Below, in pieces: positions 1-8,289 of a stretch of 48,516 nucleotides of DNA. Origin of the DNA: Bacteroidales bacterium. Lineage in GTDB: Bacteria > Bacteroidota > Bacteroidia > Bacteroidales > UBA932. Made by a program: the position numbers and the translations under genes. The notes beneath the pieces are model-generated. The model saw nothing but the letters and a program-made list of their open reading frames with translations, ran no database searches and had not been told where the DNA came from. Position 1 is the stretch's first letter. Every line of letters starts with the position of its first letter. The stretch is from positions 1 to 48,516 of the forward strand of contig JAKSKB010000006.1 of NCBI GenBank assembly GCA_024401975.1, given 5' to 3'.

Positions 1-61
1 GCTCGAACCCACGACAACCAGAACCACAATCTGGTGCTCTACCAACTGAACTAATCGCACC
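1..61 (-). tRNA. tRNA-His (GTG), 5' part only
   Basis: Read on the minus strand from 61 downwards, this gives an acceptor strand GTGCGAT with an encoded extra G before it (the G-1 typical of tRNA-His), TA at 8-9, a D arm GTTC..GAGC, an anticodon arm CCAGA-TTGTGGT-TCTGG with anticodon GTG, a five-base variable loop and the start of the T arm (GTGGG TTCGAGC). The 3' half of the T arm and the acceptor strand lie beyond the window edge. The gene is divergent from the purine operon, and its likely promoter box lies just upstream at 73-80. Confidence 0.93.
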
Positions 62-72
62 GTATCAGGGTG

Positions 73-80
73 CAAATGTA
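73..80 (-). promoter_or_regulatory. -7 promoter box for tRNA-His
   Basis: On the minus strand this reads TACATTTG, a perfect match to the Bacteroidetes -7 consensus TAnnTTTG. It lies 11 bases before the first tRNA base. I see no clean -33 TTTG at the usual spacing, so the call rests on the -7 box and its position. Confidence 0.5.
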
Positions 81-166
81 CAAATTTTTCGGGAACTATA
101 CACCTGTCTGCAAAAAATACGGCAATATTTCTTAAATACAAATTTTTTATACATCTTTTTTTACTT

Positions 167-174
167 TACATTTG
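167..174 (+). promoter_or_regulatory. -7 promoter box for the purine operon
   Basis: The sequence TACATTTG is a perfect TAnnTTTG box and the only good plus-strand one between tRNA-His and purC. Transcription would begin near 180, leaving a leader of about 90-120 bases before the first purC start. The upstream -33 element is T-rich but not a clear TTTG. I see no recognisable purine riboswitch fold in the leader. The segment 62-272 otherwise holds only the divergent tRNA promoter and a possible small reading frame at 193-282. Confidence 0.5.
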
Positions 175-192
175 TACACGAATTCTTGGAAA

Positions 193-282
193 ATGTATGA
201 CGGGGAAATACTTGACGCAAAGACATTCATTGACGTGTCCGACATATCATCCGGGCCGCAGGGCACGACAGAATGGGAATAA
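193..282 (+). other. possible 29-codon leader ORF before purC
   Basis: An ATG at 193 opens a 29-codon frame (beginning MYDGEILDAK, ending TTEWE) that stops at 282, ten bases into the longest purC frame and 18 bases before the alternative purC start at 300. It lies wholly in the predicted operon leader. I recognise no homologue and see no run of regulatory codons. It may be a translated leader or chance. Confidence 0.2.
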
Positions 283-983
283 ACCAACTCAATAAATATA
301 TGGAACTCCTTTACACAGGTAAAACCAAAAACGTTTACGCTCTGGAGAGCGGGAATTATCTACTGAAATTCAAGGACGACTGTACCGGAAAGGACGGAGT
401 CTTCGACCCCGGAGAGAATTCGGTGGGACTCACGATTGACGGGGTCGGCGATGTCAATCTCAGAATGTCCATCTATTTCTTCGAGAAAATCAATGCCGCA
501 GGCATACGCACTCATTATGTGGGCGCGGATTTGAAAGACACTACGATGGAGGTTCTTCCCGCGAAGGTGTTCGGAAAAGGACTTGAAGTAATATGCCGCT
601 ACAAGGCAGTGGGCAGTTTCTTCCGCCGTTACGGCGAATATATAGAGGAGGGAGCGGATCTCCCTGCCTATGTGGAAACCACAATAAAGAATGACGAAAA
701 GGGCGATCCTCTCATCACCAAGGATGCTCTCGTGGACCTCGGCATTCTCAGCGCACAACAGTACGAGGACATCAAGTCGATGACGCAGCAGATTACGAAA
801 ATAGTTGCCGACGACCTGAAGTCCAAGGGCTTGGATCTCTATGATATCAAATTCGAATTCGGATATAACCCTCAGGGCAAGGTGATGCTCATCGACGAAA
901 TCGCTTCGGGCAATATGCGCGTCTATAAGGACGGCAAGTACATAGATCCGATGACACTTTCGAAACTTTTTTTCGCCGAGTAA
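273..983 (+). CDS. purC: SAICAR synthase-like protein (PurC paralogue 1)
   Basis: The product resembles phosphoribosylaminoimidazole-succinocarboxamide synthase, the ATP-dependent enzyme joining CAIR and aspartate. Visible family signs are the N-terminal [11 protein letters not shown] strand-loop, the central [16 protein letters not shown] segment, the DIKFEFG strand and an acidic DEI near the C-terminus. The usual DEISPDxxRLW signature is changed here to [11 protein letters not shown], so this copy is divergent from the canonical PurC encoded at 5180-5902. It is the first gene of a nine-gene purine operon and is followed after one base by purE. The start is uncertain: ATG 273 gives 236 residues, while ATG 300 (MELLYTGK) gives 227 and fits the family start equally well. 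Membership of the PurC superfamily is firm; whether both copies do the same reaction is not. Confidence 0.85.
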   Translation: MGINQLNKYMELLYTGKTKNVYALESGNYLLKFKDDCTGKDGVFDPGENSVGLTIDGVGDVNLRMSIYFFEKINAAGIRTHYVGADLKDTTMEVLPAKVFGKGLEVICRYKAVGSFFRRYGEYIEEGADLPAYVETTIKNDEKGDPLITKDALVDLGILSAQQYEDIKSMTQQITKIVADDLKSKGLDLYDIKFEFGYNPQGKVMLIDEIASGNMRVYKDGKYIDPMTLSKLFFAE

Positions 984-984
984 T

Positions 985-1452
985 ATGAAGGTCAGTGTAA
1001 TAATGGGGTCGACAAGTGATTTGGAGGTCATGTCGGCCGCTTTCGCCGTTTTCGATGAATTCGGTGTTCCTTACGAAAAGAAAGTCATAAGCGCCCATCG
1101 TGCGCCGGAACTTCTGGCTGAATATGCAAGGACGGCCAGGGAACGTGGTGTCGATGTCATAATCGCAGGTGCCGGCGGTGCCGCTCATCTTCCGGGCGTC
1201 ACTGCTGCATACACCACTCTTCCTGTCATCGGCGTGCCCATAAACGGCAAGGCCTTCGGAGGGATGGACGCACTTCTCTCCATAGTTCAGATGCCTTCCG
1301 GCATCCCTGTGGCCACCGTCGGCGTGAACAACGCGAAAAATGCGGCTCTGCTCGCTTTATCCATCATTTCCGTGGGAGACTCTGACATTGAGAGCAAACT
1401 GGCCGGCTTCCGGCAGCGGCAGACAGAAAAAATAATGAATACGACCATATAG
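985..1452 (+). CDS. purE: N5-CAIR mutase, class I PurE
   Basis: This 155-residue protein has the normal PurE length and motifs: GSTSDLEVM at the N-terminus, SAHRAPE, and the [11 protein letters not shown] loop that distinguishes bacterial class I PurE from the CO2-using class II. It rearranges N5-CAIR to CAIR, the substrate of PurC. Class I enzymes normally depend on PurK to make N5-CAIR, and no purK is present in this window. The gene starts one base after purC paralogue 1 and ends two bases before purL, so it is clearly translated within the operon. Confidence 0.93.
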   Translation: MKVSVIMGSTSDLEVMSAAFAVFDEFGVPYEKKVISAHRAPELLAEYARTARERGVDVIIAGAGGAAHLPGVTAAYTTLPVIGVPINGKAFGGMDALLSIVQMPSGIPVATVGVNNAKNAALLALSIISVGDSDIESKLAGFRQRQTEKIMNTTI

Positions 1453-1454
1453 AA

Positions 1455-4400
1455 ATGAACAATCCCGTCCGCATTTTCGTCGAAAAGAAAGAAGGGTTCA
1501 GGGTTGAGGCGGAGAGCTTGAAAAACGAGCTCAGCGAGAGCCTTGGCCTGAAACTGACCGGGTTGAGACTCCTGAACGTGTACGACATAAAGGGTTTTAC
1601 TCCGGAGTTGCTTGAAAAATGCCGATATTCCGTATTCGGAGAAATCGTGACCGACAACGTGTATGACAGTCTGGACCTTGACGGCAGCACCTGCCTCGCG
1701 GTGGAATATCTTCCGGGGCAGTTCGACCAGAGGGCTTCTTCTGCCATTGACTGCGTTCATTTGATTGATCCCAATGCCGGAATCGACATTAAGAGTTCGA
1801 GGCTTTTGATTTTCAGCGACCCGCTCAGCGGGGAGGACTTCGACGCAATACGTCACGATTACATAAACGCAGTCGAATCCCGGGAGAAGGATTTGGGGAA
1901 GAGCCCTTTCACGGACATTGCCGCCGTCAGACCCCTGCGCCGTCTCGATGGATTCCTGGACCTCCCCGAAACCGGATACAAGGCTCTTATCGGCGAATGG
2001 GGCCTCGCGATGAACGAAGATGACCTGCGCGAAGTGCAGAAATATTTCAGAAGCGAGGGCAGACCCCCCAGGGAAACGGAACTGCGAATTCTGGATACTT
2101 ACTGGAGCGACCACTGCCGCCACACCACGTTTACCACCGAACTGACGGAAATCAAGGTGGATGATTCCTTCATCAGGGAAGAGATAGAGTCTGAACTGGG
2201 CCGCTTCCACGATATCCGTTCCGAACTTGGAAGGACGGAAAAGCCGCTCTGTCTGATGGAACTCGCGACCATAGGGGCGCGATATCTGAAATCGAAAGGC
2301 CTGCTTGACGATATGGAGGTCAGCGAAGAGAACAACGCCTGCAGCATATTGGTGGACGTGGATGAGGACGGGAAACGGGAGAAATGGCTTCTCCAGTTCA
2401 AGAACGAAACTCACAACCATCCTACGGAGATTGAACCCTTCGGAGGGGCTGCCACCTGTCTCGGAGGCGCCATCAGGGATCCTCTTTCCGGTCGGGCATA
2501 CGTTTATCAGGCGATGCGTGTGACAGGTGCCGGGGATATCCTGAAACCGGTATCCGAGACTTTGCCCGGGAAACTTCCGCAGAAGGTTATCAGCCGCAAG
2601 GCCGCGGCCGGGTATTCGAGTTACGGCAACCAGATAGGCCTCGCGACCACCCACGTGCGTGAGATATATCATCCCGGCTATACGGCCAAACGTCTTGAAA
2701 TAGGCGCCGTGGTAGGTGCCGTGAAGGCGGACCACGTGCGTCGGGAGAGCCCTGCCCCCGGAGACGTCATACTTCTTCTCGGGGGCCGTACAGGCCGTGA
2801 CGGCATAGGCGGAGCCACAGGCTCGTCCAAAGAGCACAATGAAAGTTCGCTCGAAACTTGCGGCAGCGAAGTCCAGAAGGGTAATGCACCGGAGGAACGC
2901 AAGCTCCAGCGCCTTTTCCGTCATCCGGAAGTGACCCGTCTCATCAAGAAATCCAATGACTTCGGCGCTGGCGGCGTCAGTGTGGCCATTGGCGAACTCG
3001 CCCCCGGACTTGACATACGTCTTGAAGCTGTGCCTGTGAAATACAGCGGCCTGAATGCCACCGAACTGGCTATCAGCGAGTCGCAGGAAAGGATGGCCGT
3101 TGTAGTGGAAAAGAAGGACAGGGAGGAATTCGAACGCTGGTGTTCGGAAGAGAATGTGGAGGTGAGTTATGTGGCCGACGTGACCGATACCGGTCGTATG
3201 CGTATGTTTTACAATGGTGAAACGGTCGCAGATCTCTCCCGTGAATTTATAGACAGCGCCGGCGCCCGCCACTTCGCGAAAGCGGCGGTAGGAGCCGTGG
3301 AGAGGAAGAATCCGTTCGAAATGAAGGTGGCGGGAGAAAATCTCGAAAAGAAATGGCAGGCCGTGATGGGGGGCGCAAACATAGCATCCCAGAAAGGTCT
3401 CGCGGAGATGTTCGACTCGACCATAGGACGCTCGACGGTGCTGCTGCCATACGGCGGAATCACCCGTGACAGTGAGACTCAGGTTTCCGTCCAGAAACTT
3501 CCCACTGACGGATTTACCCGCACTGCCTCTGTGATGGCGTTCGGGTACAATCCTGAACTGATGAGCTGGAGCCCTTATCACGGGGCGGCGTACTCGGTGG
3601 TCGAGGCTTGTTCGAAAGTGGTCGCGGCCGGAGCCGACTGGCGGGGTATGCGTTTTTCCTATCAGGAGTACTTCGAAAGGATGACTTCCGACCCTCACAG
3701 TTGGGGGAAACCTCTTGCCGCGTTGCTTGGGACACTGAAGATGCAGGATGAACTGGGGCTTCCATCCATAGGCGGAAAGGATTCCATGAGTGGAACTTTC
3801 GAGCACATCAACGTGCCTCCCACTCTCGTGGCTTTCGGAATCACTACTATGGATACGGATGATGTCGTTTCCCCGGAATTCAAGCGGGAGGGTGACAAGA
3901 TATATCTGGTGAAGCACAATCCTCTTGCTAACGGAATGCCGGACACTGCGGCGCTCCGTGAGAATTGGAGTTACATACGCGGGCAGATTTCGGACAAGCA
4001 TATCAAGGCCGCCTGGGCCGTGGGTTTCGGCGGTGTCGGCGAGGGCCTTGCCAAGATGGCCTTCGGCAACGGTTTCGGCGTGAACGTGAATTATCCGGAA
4101 AGCGTACTTTTCAACCTCGACTACGGTTCTGTCATCGTGGAATCGGACAGGGAACTCACTTTTCGGAATGCGGTCCTTCTCGGAGAGGTGACGGAAAGCG
4201 GCTTTGCTGTGAACGGAGAAAAAATCTCTCCGGACGCACTCAGGGAGGCCTGGAAAGCCCGATATGAAAAAGTCTATCCCAAGACTGCAAGGGCCCGTTT
4301 CAGCCTGACCCATACCGAATGCACTCTGCCGGCGAAAGCGGAAAAGAGAAAAGACGAAGGCTACAAGGGAGCACTGGAAGGCAGGCCGACAGTGTTTATG

Positions 4401-5183
4401 CCGGTTTTCCCGGGAACAAACTGTGATTACGATACGGCGAAGGCCTTCCGCAAGGCAGGCGCCGAAGTCCGTTTTGAAGTATTCCGCAATCTTGATGCAA
4501 AGGCGTCTCTGGACTCCATTGACGCTATGGCTAAGGGCATTGACGAATGCCAGATATTCGCTCTCAGCGGCGGTTTCTCCGTTGCGGACGAGCCGGACGG
4601 CAGCGGCAAGTTCATAGCCGGCGTGCTCAACAACTCGAAAATAGCCACTGCCATCACCGGACTGCTGGATCGCGGAGGTCTGATTCTGGGCATATGCAAC
4701 GGTTTTCAGGCTCTCGTGAAGAGCGGACTCCTGCCATACGGCAGATTGGGATGCGTCTGCGAAGAGTCTCCCACCCTTTTCAGAAACGACATCAACCGTC
4801 ATATTTCCCAGATGGTGGTGACCCGTGTCGGATGCGTGTCATCTCCTTGGCTTGAGGGAATGAAGGAAGGCGAACTCCACAGCATAGCCGTCAGTCACGG
4901 GGAAGGTAAGTTCGTAGTAAACGATTCGCTTGCACGCAAGCTCTTCGCCAACGGTCAGGTTGCCTTTCAATATGCGGATCCTGAATCCGGAGAACCGACT
5001 ATGGAGTCCCCGTACAATCCGAACGGTTCATATTGGGCAATCGAGGGCATAGTCAGCCCGGACGGCCATATCCTTGGCAAGATGGGACATAGCGAGCGCT
5101 ATGAGCCGGGGACTTTCAGGAATATATGCGAGAATCGGGAGCAGGCTCTGTTTGAAAACGCGGTTAAATATTTCAAGAGATGA
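1455..5183 (+). CDS. purL: phosphoribosylformylglycinamidine synthase, single-chain PurL
   Basis: At 1242 residues this is the large fused PurL, which turns FGAR, glutamine and ATP into FGAM. The N-terminal and central parts carry the two PurM-like synthetase halves (for example the ETHNHPTEIEPFGGAAT and GIGGATGSS segments). The C-terminal class I glutaminase begins around residue 980 and has its nucleophile Cys1081 in GICNGFQ and the His1212/Glu1214 pair in GHSER. The glutaminase is therefore intact, unlike that of the PurF in this operon. The TGA stop overlaps the next ATG (ATGATGG at 5180), indicating translational coupling with purC. Very long antisense frames across this gene are shadows of its codon pattern. 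Confidence 0.96.
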   Translation: MNNPVRIFVEKKEGFRVEAESLKNELSESLGLKLTGLRLLNVYDIKGFTPELLEKCRYSVFGEIVTDNVYDSLDLDGSTCLAVEYLPGQFDQRASSAIDCVHLIDPNAGIDIKSSRLLIFSDPLSGEDFDAIRHDYINAVESREKDLGKSPFTDIAAVRPLRRLDGFLDLPETGYKALIGEWGLAMNEDDLREVQKYFRSEGRPPRETELRILDTYWSDHCRHTTFTTELTEIKVDDSFIREEIESELGRFHDIRSELGRTEKPLCLMELATIGARYLKSKGLLDDMEVSEENNACSILVDVDEDGKREKWLLQFKNETHNHPTEIEPFGGAATCLGGAIRDPLSGRAYVYQAMRVTGAGDILKPVSETLPGKLPQKVISRKAAAGYSSYGNQIGLATTHVREIYHPGYTAKRLEIGAVVGAVKADHVRRESPAPGDVILLLGGRTGRDGIGGATGSSKEHNESSLETCGSEVQKGNAPEERKLQRLFRHPEVTRLIKKSNDFGAGGVSVAIGELAPGLDIRLEAVPVKYSGLNATELAISESQERMAVVVEKKDREEFERWCSEENVEVSYVADVTDTGRMRMFYNGETVADLSREFIDSAGARHFAKAAVGAVERKNPFEMKVAGENLEKKWQAVMGGANIASQKGLAEMFDSTIGRSTVLLPYGGITRDSETQVSVQKLPTDGFTRTASVMAFGYNPELMSWSPYHGAAYSVVEACSKVVAAGADWRGMRFSYQEYFERMTSDPHSWGKPLAALLGTLKMQDELGLPSIGGKDSMSGTFEHINVPPTLVAFGITTMDTDDVVSPEFKREGDKIYLVKHNPLANGMPDTAALRENWSYIRGQISDKHIKAAWAVGFGGVGEGLAKMAFGNGFGVNVNYPESVLFNLDYGSVIVESDRELTFRNAVLLGEVTESGFAVNGEKISPDALREAWKARYEKVYPKTARARFSLTHTECTLPAKAEKRKDEGYKGALEGRPTVFMPVFPGTNCDYDTAKAFRKAGAEVRFEVFRNLDAKASLDSIDAMAKGIDECQIFALSGGFSVADEPDGSGKFIAGVLNNSKIATAITGLLDRGGLILGICNGFQALVKSGLLPYGRLGCVCEESPTLFRNDINRHISQMVVTRVGCVSSPWLEGMKEGELHSIAVSHGEGKFVVNDSLARKLFANGQVAFQYADPESGEPTMESPYNPNGSYWAIEGIVSPDGHILGKMGHSERYEPGTFRNICENREQALFENAVKYFKR

Positions 5184-5902
5184 TGGAAAAGCGTGAAGTG
5201 ATTTTCGAAGGCAACGAAAAGAGAATTTTCGCAACCGATGATCCGAAGTTGTGCATCATACATTTCAAGGATATGTCTCTGGCTTATGGGGGAATCAAGA
5301 GAGCTATATTCAAGGGAAAGGGGAAATATACCAACAGAATTTCCGCAATAATCTTCAAGGCTCTCGCCGAAGCCGGAGTGCCGAACCATTTTGTGGAAGT
5401 GGTCTCCGAGACCGAACAGCTTTGCCGTAAAATAGAGATAATCCCTCTCCAGATAGTGGTGAGGAATCGTCTGTGCGGGACTACAGCCGAACTACTCGGA
5501 GTTGAAAACGGGACAATGATTCCGAACACTGTTTATGAAATCCGTTACAATTGCGACAAACTGTCGGATCCTATGATAAACGCAGACCACGTTGTGGCGC
5601 TCGGCATCCTCAGCTACAATCAGATGGACTATGTGATGAAACTGGCTGAAAAGACCAACGCAGTGCTTGGAGAACTCTTCGATCGCGTAGGTATAGAACT
5701 GGTTGATTTCAAGATGGAGATAGGCCGTCTTCCGAACGGCGAAATCATCATTTCCGATGAGATAAGCCCGGATAACAGCCGTCTTTGGGACAAACAGACC
5801 GGAAGAATTCTGGACAAAGACAGGTTCCGTCACGATTACAGTGATGTCACTGCGGCATACAGGGAGGTTATGGAAAGACTTCAAAAATCTATTTCAGAAT
5901 GA
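5180..5902 (+). CDS. purC: SAICAR synthase, canonical PurC (paralogue 2)
   Basis: This 240-residue protein matches the short bacterial PurC closely: the N-terminal FEGNEKRIFATDDP strand, the GKGKYTNRISA segment, the IIPLQIVVRN strand, the NADHVVALG loop, DFKMEIG, and the full DEISPDNSRLWD signature followed by LDKDRFRHD. It catalyses CAIR plus aspartate to SAICAR. A second ATG three bases downstream (5183) is an equally possible start. It overlaps purL and purF by four bases each. A more divergent PurC-family gene opens the same operon, so this copy is the better candidate for the housekeeping enzyme. Confidence 0.95.
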   Translation: MMEKREVIFEGNEKRIFATDDPKLCIIHFKDMSLAYGGIKRAIFKGKGKYTNRISAIIFKALAEAGVPNHFVEVVSETEQLCRKIEIIPLQIVVRNRLCGTTAELLGVENGTMIPNTVYEIRYNCDKLSDPMINADHVVALGILSYNQMDYVMKLAEKTNAVLGELFDRVGIELVDFKMEIGRLPNGEIIISDEISPDNSRLWDKQTGRILDKDRFRHDYSDVTAAYREVMERLQKSISE

Positions 5903-7257
5903 GTGTTTTCGGTATATTTGGTGTTGAAAACGCCTCACGTATAATCTATTACGGTTTGCATGCCCTTCAGCACAGGGGACAGGAGGCGGCCGGTATCGTG
6001 ACTTTCCGGGAAGACGGGACCGCCACACGCGTCCGCAGCCTGGGACTTGTGAGCGAGGTGTTCAATGCTTCCAACATCAGGAGTTTGGAGGGAGACCGGG
6101 GAATAGGCAGCGTGCGTTATGCGAATATAAAGAAGGGTGGCTCCGGAAATATTGCCCCGCTTCTTTTTTCACACAAGACAGGTGACTTCTCCATCGCCGG
6201 CGACGGCAGTCTCGTCAATTCCGAACAGCTCATCGATTTTCTCGAAAACAAAGGATGTCTTTTCCAGAGCGGCTCGGATAGCGAAATCCTGGCTTACCTT
6301 ATAAGGAAAGATACCAACCGTCCCCGTATCTTCCGCATAATAGATGCCCTGAATATGATGGAGGGCGGATTCGCTTTCCTGATTCTCACAAAGAACAGAA
6401 TCTATGCCTGCCGCGACAAATACGGTATCAAGCCTATGGTACTCGGCAAATTGGGTAACGGGTACGTCGTGGCCAGCGAGAGTTGCGCCTTCGATTTGAT
6501 AGGCGCCAGTTTCATACGTGACATCGAGCCCGGAGAAATAGTTACCATAGACGGCGACGGAATCCGCAGCCGCAAGTATTCCCGTTTCCAGAAACACAAG
6601 CTCTGCGCGATGGAATACATCTACTACGCCCGTCCCGATTCAGATATGGACGGCTGCAATGTCCACGCCTACCGGAAGGAGTCCGGCCGCAGGCTGTGGC
6701 GGGAATGCCCCGCAGATGCGGACATAGTTGTCGGCGTCCCTGATTCCAGCCTCAGTGCGGCTATGGGCTATGCTGAGGAAAGTGGCCTCCCGTACGAGAT
6801 GGGGCTTATCAAGAACAAGTATATAGGACGTACCTTCATCCAGCCCTCACAGGATATGCGCGAAAGGGGAGTGAAACTTAAACTTTCCGCAGTACGGAGC
6901 ATCGTGAACGGCAAGCGCGTGGCTCTCATAGACGATTCCATCGTGCGAGGCACCACTTCACTGAAAATCATCAAACTGCTGCGCGAGGCGGGCGCCACAG
7001 AAGTGCACGTCAGGATTGCCAGCCCTATGATGAAATATCCTTGTTATTATGGTGTGGACACTACTACGAGCGAGGAACTCCTCTGCTCGTCTTGTACACT
7101 GGAAGAAGCCTGTCGGGTAATCGGTGCGGATTCCCTCGGATACCTGAGCCCGGAATCGACCGTGGCATCTTGTCCGGGGCGCTGTGAACTGTGCCTCGCC
7201 TGCTTTACGGGAGAGTATCCCACATCATTGTATCGACACGCAGAATCAGAAGAATAA
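5899..7257 (+). CDS. purF: amidophosphoribosyltransferase PurF lacking the catalytic N-terminal Cys
   Basis: The 452-residue product aligns along its length with B. subtilis-type PurF (committed step: PRPP to phosphoribosylamine). The PRPP loop with Asp345-Asp346 in ALIDDSIVRGTTS is intact, as are the four Fe-S ligands Cys236, Cys382, Cys429 and Cys432. The N-terminal glutaminase is altered. The protein starts MSVFGIFG where the family has a processed Cys-Gly-Val-Phe-Gly-Ile, so the nucleophilic Cys is replaced by the start Met. In-frame codons upstream encode no Cys. The oxyanion-hole Asn-Gly is Asp-Gly (Asp102), and RYAT is RYAN. The enzyme may use ammonia or another amide donor. It overlaps purC by ATGA and lies three bases before purM. 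Confidence 0.9.
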   Translation: MSVFGIFGVENASRIIYYGLHALQHRGQEAAGIVTFREDGTATRVRSLGLVSEVFNASNIRSLEGDRGIGSVRYANIKKGGSGNIAPLLFSHKTGDFSIAGDGSLVNSEQLIDFLENKGCLFQSGSDSEILAYLIRKDTNRPRIFRIIDALNMMEGGFAFLILTKNRIYACRDKYGIKPMVLGKLGNGYVVASESCAFDLIGASFIRDIEPGEIVTIDGDGIRSRKYSRFQKHKLCAMEYIYYARPDSDMDGCNVHAYRKESGRRLWRECPADADIVVGVPDSSLSAAMGYAEESGLPYEMGLIKNKYIGRTFIQPSQDMRERGVKLKLSAVRSIVNGKRVALIDDSIVRGTTSLKIIKLLREAGATEVHVRIASPMMKYPCYYGVDTTTSEELLCSSCTLEEACRVIGADSLGYLSPESTVASCPGRCELCLACFTGEYPTSLYRHAESEE

Positions 7258-7260
7258 GAT

Positions 7261-8289
7261 ATGGCTAAAAGTTACGAAAACGCAGGAGTCAATCTCGAGG
7301 CCGGCTACGAAGTGGTCAGCCGCATCAAAAAACACGTGATTTCTACGACGCGTCCCGGTTCTATGGGCGGTATCGGCTCTTTCGGAGGGATGTTCGACCT
7401 TTCTTCCCTGAACTATCGGGAACCCGTGCTCGTCAGCGGCACCGACGGCGTCGGCACCAAGCTCAAGATAGCCTTTGCCATGGACAGGCACGACACGGTG
7501 GGCATCGACGCCGTGGCCATGTGCGTCAATGACGTTCTGGCTCAGGGGGCTGAACCTCTGTTTTTTCTTGATTATGTCGCTGTCGGTCATAACAATCCCG
7601 AGAAAGTGGAGGCCATAGTCGCCGGAGTGGCCGAAGGGTGCCGCCAGGCCGGTTGCGCCCTTATAGGTGGCGAGACTGCTGAGATGCCGGGAATGTATGA
7701 GGGAGGGGAGTATGACATTGCCGGTTTCACGACGGGAGTCGTGGAGAAGTCGAAACTTATTGACGGTTCAAAAGTCAAGTTGGGCGATGTGCTTGTCGGA
7801 ATCGCCTCCAGCGGTGTGCATTCCAACGGATTCAGTCTCGTCCGCAAGATAGTGGCCGATGCCGGACTGGACTACAGGCAGGAAATCCCGGAGCTGGGAG
7901 GTGCCAGGCTTGGAGATGCGCTGCTGACTCCTACGAAAATATATGTGAAGCAGGTGCTGGACGTGATTCGCAATTGCGATGTCCACGCCGTCGCCCACAT
8001 AACCGGCGGCGGATTCGATGAAAATATACCGCGCGTCCTGCAGGAGGGGCAGGGAATAGAAATACAGGAAGGCAGCTGGGAGATTCTGCCGGTGTTCAAA
8101 TGTCTTGAAAAATGGGGAGGAATCGCCCACCGGGAGTTGTTCAACATCTTCAATATGGGCGTAGGGATGATTCTGGTTCTGGATGAGTCGGAGGCTCCCG
8201 GCGCCATAAGGATTCTGGAGGGATATGGAGAAAAGGCATCTGTCATAGGAAAGGTTATAAAAGGGAATAAAACGGTTAAAGTATTATGA
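7261..8289 (+). CDS. purM: phosphoribosylformylglycinamidine cyclo-ligase (AIR synthase)
   Basis: This 342-residue protein is a full-length PurM, which closes FGAM to aminoimidazole ribotide using ATP. Recognisable pieces are the DGVGTKLKIAF nucleotide-binding segment, CVNDVLAQGAEPLFFLDY, the GGETAEMPGMY motif, SSGVHSNGFSL and the HITGGG loop near the C-terminal domain. It begins three bases after purF and its stop overlaps the purH start by four bases. Nothing unusual is seen. Confidence 0.96.
   Translation: MAKSYENAGVNLEAGYEVVSRIKKHVISTTRPGSMGGIGSFGGMFDLSSLNYREPVLVSGTDGVGTKLKIAFAMDRHDTVGIDAVAMCVNDVLAQGAEPLFFLDYVAVGHNNPEKVEAIVAGVAEGCRQAGCALIGGETAEMPGMYEGGEYDIAGFTTGVVEKSKLIDGSKVKLGDVLVGIASSGVHSNGFSLVRKIVADAGLDYRQEIPELGGARLGDALLTPTKIYVKQVLDVIRNCDVHAVAHITGGGFDENIPRVLQEGQGIEIQEGSWEILPVFKCLEKWGGIAHRELFNIFNMGVGMILVLDESEAPGAIRILEGYGEKASVIGKVIKGNKTVKVL

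Noticed and set aside
62-272. Purine riboswitch before the purine operon
   Set aside because: I could not find the conserved three-way junction core or paired loops; the leader is mainly AT-rich promoter sequence.
1287-4802. 1171-codon open frame antisense to purL
   Set aside because: It mirrors the codon structure of purL, whose protein is a full-length family match; the antisense product shows no recognisable domain.
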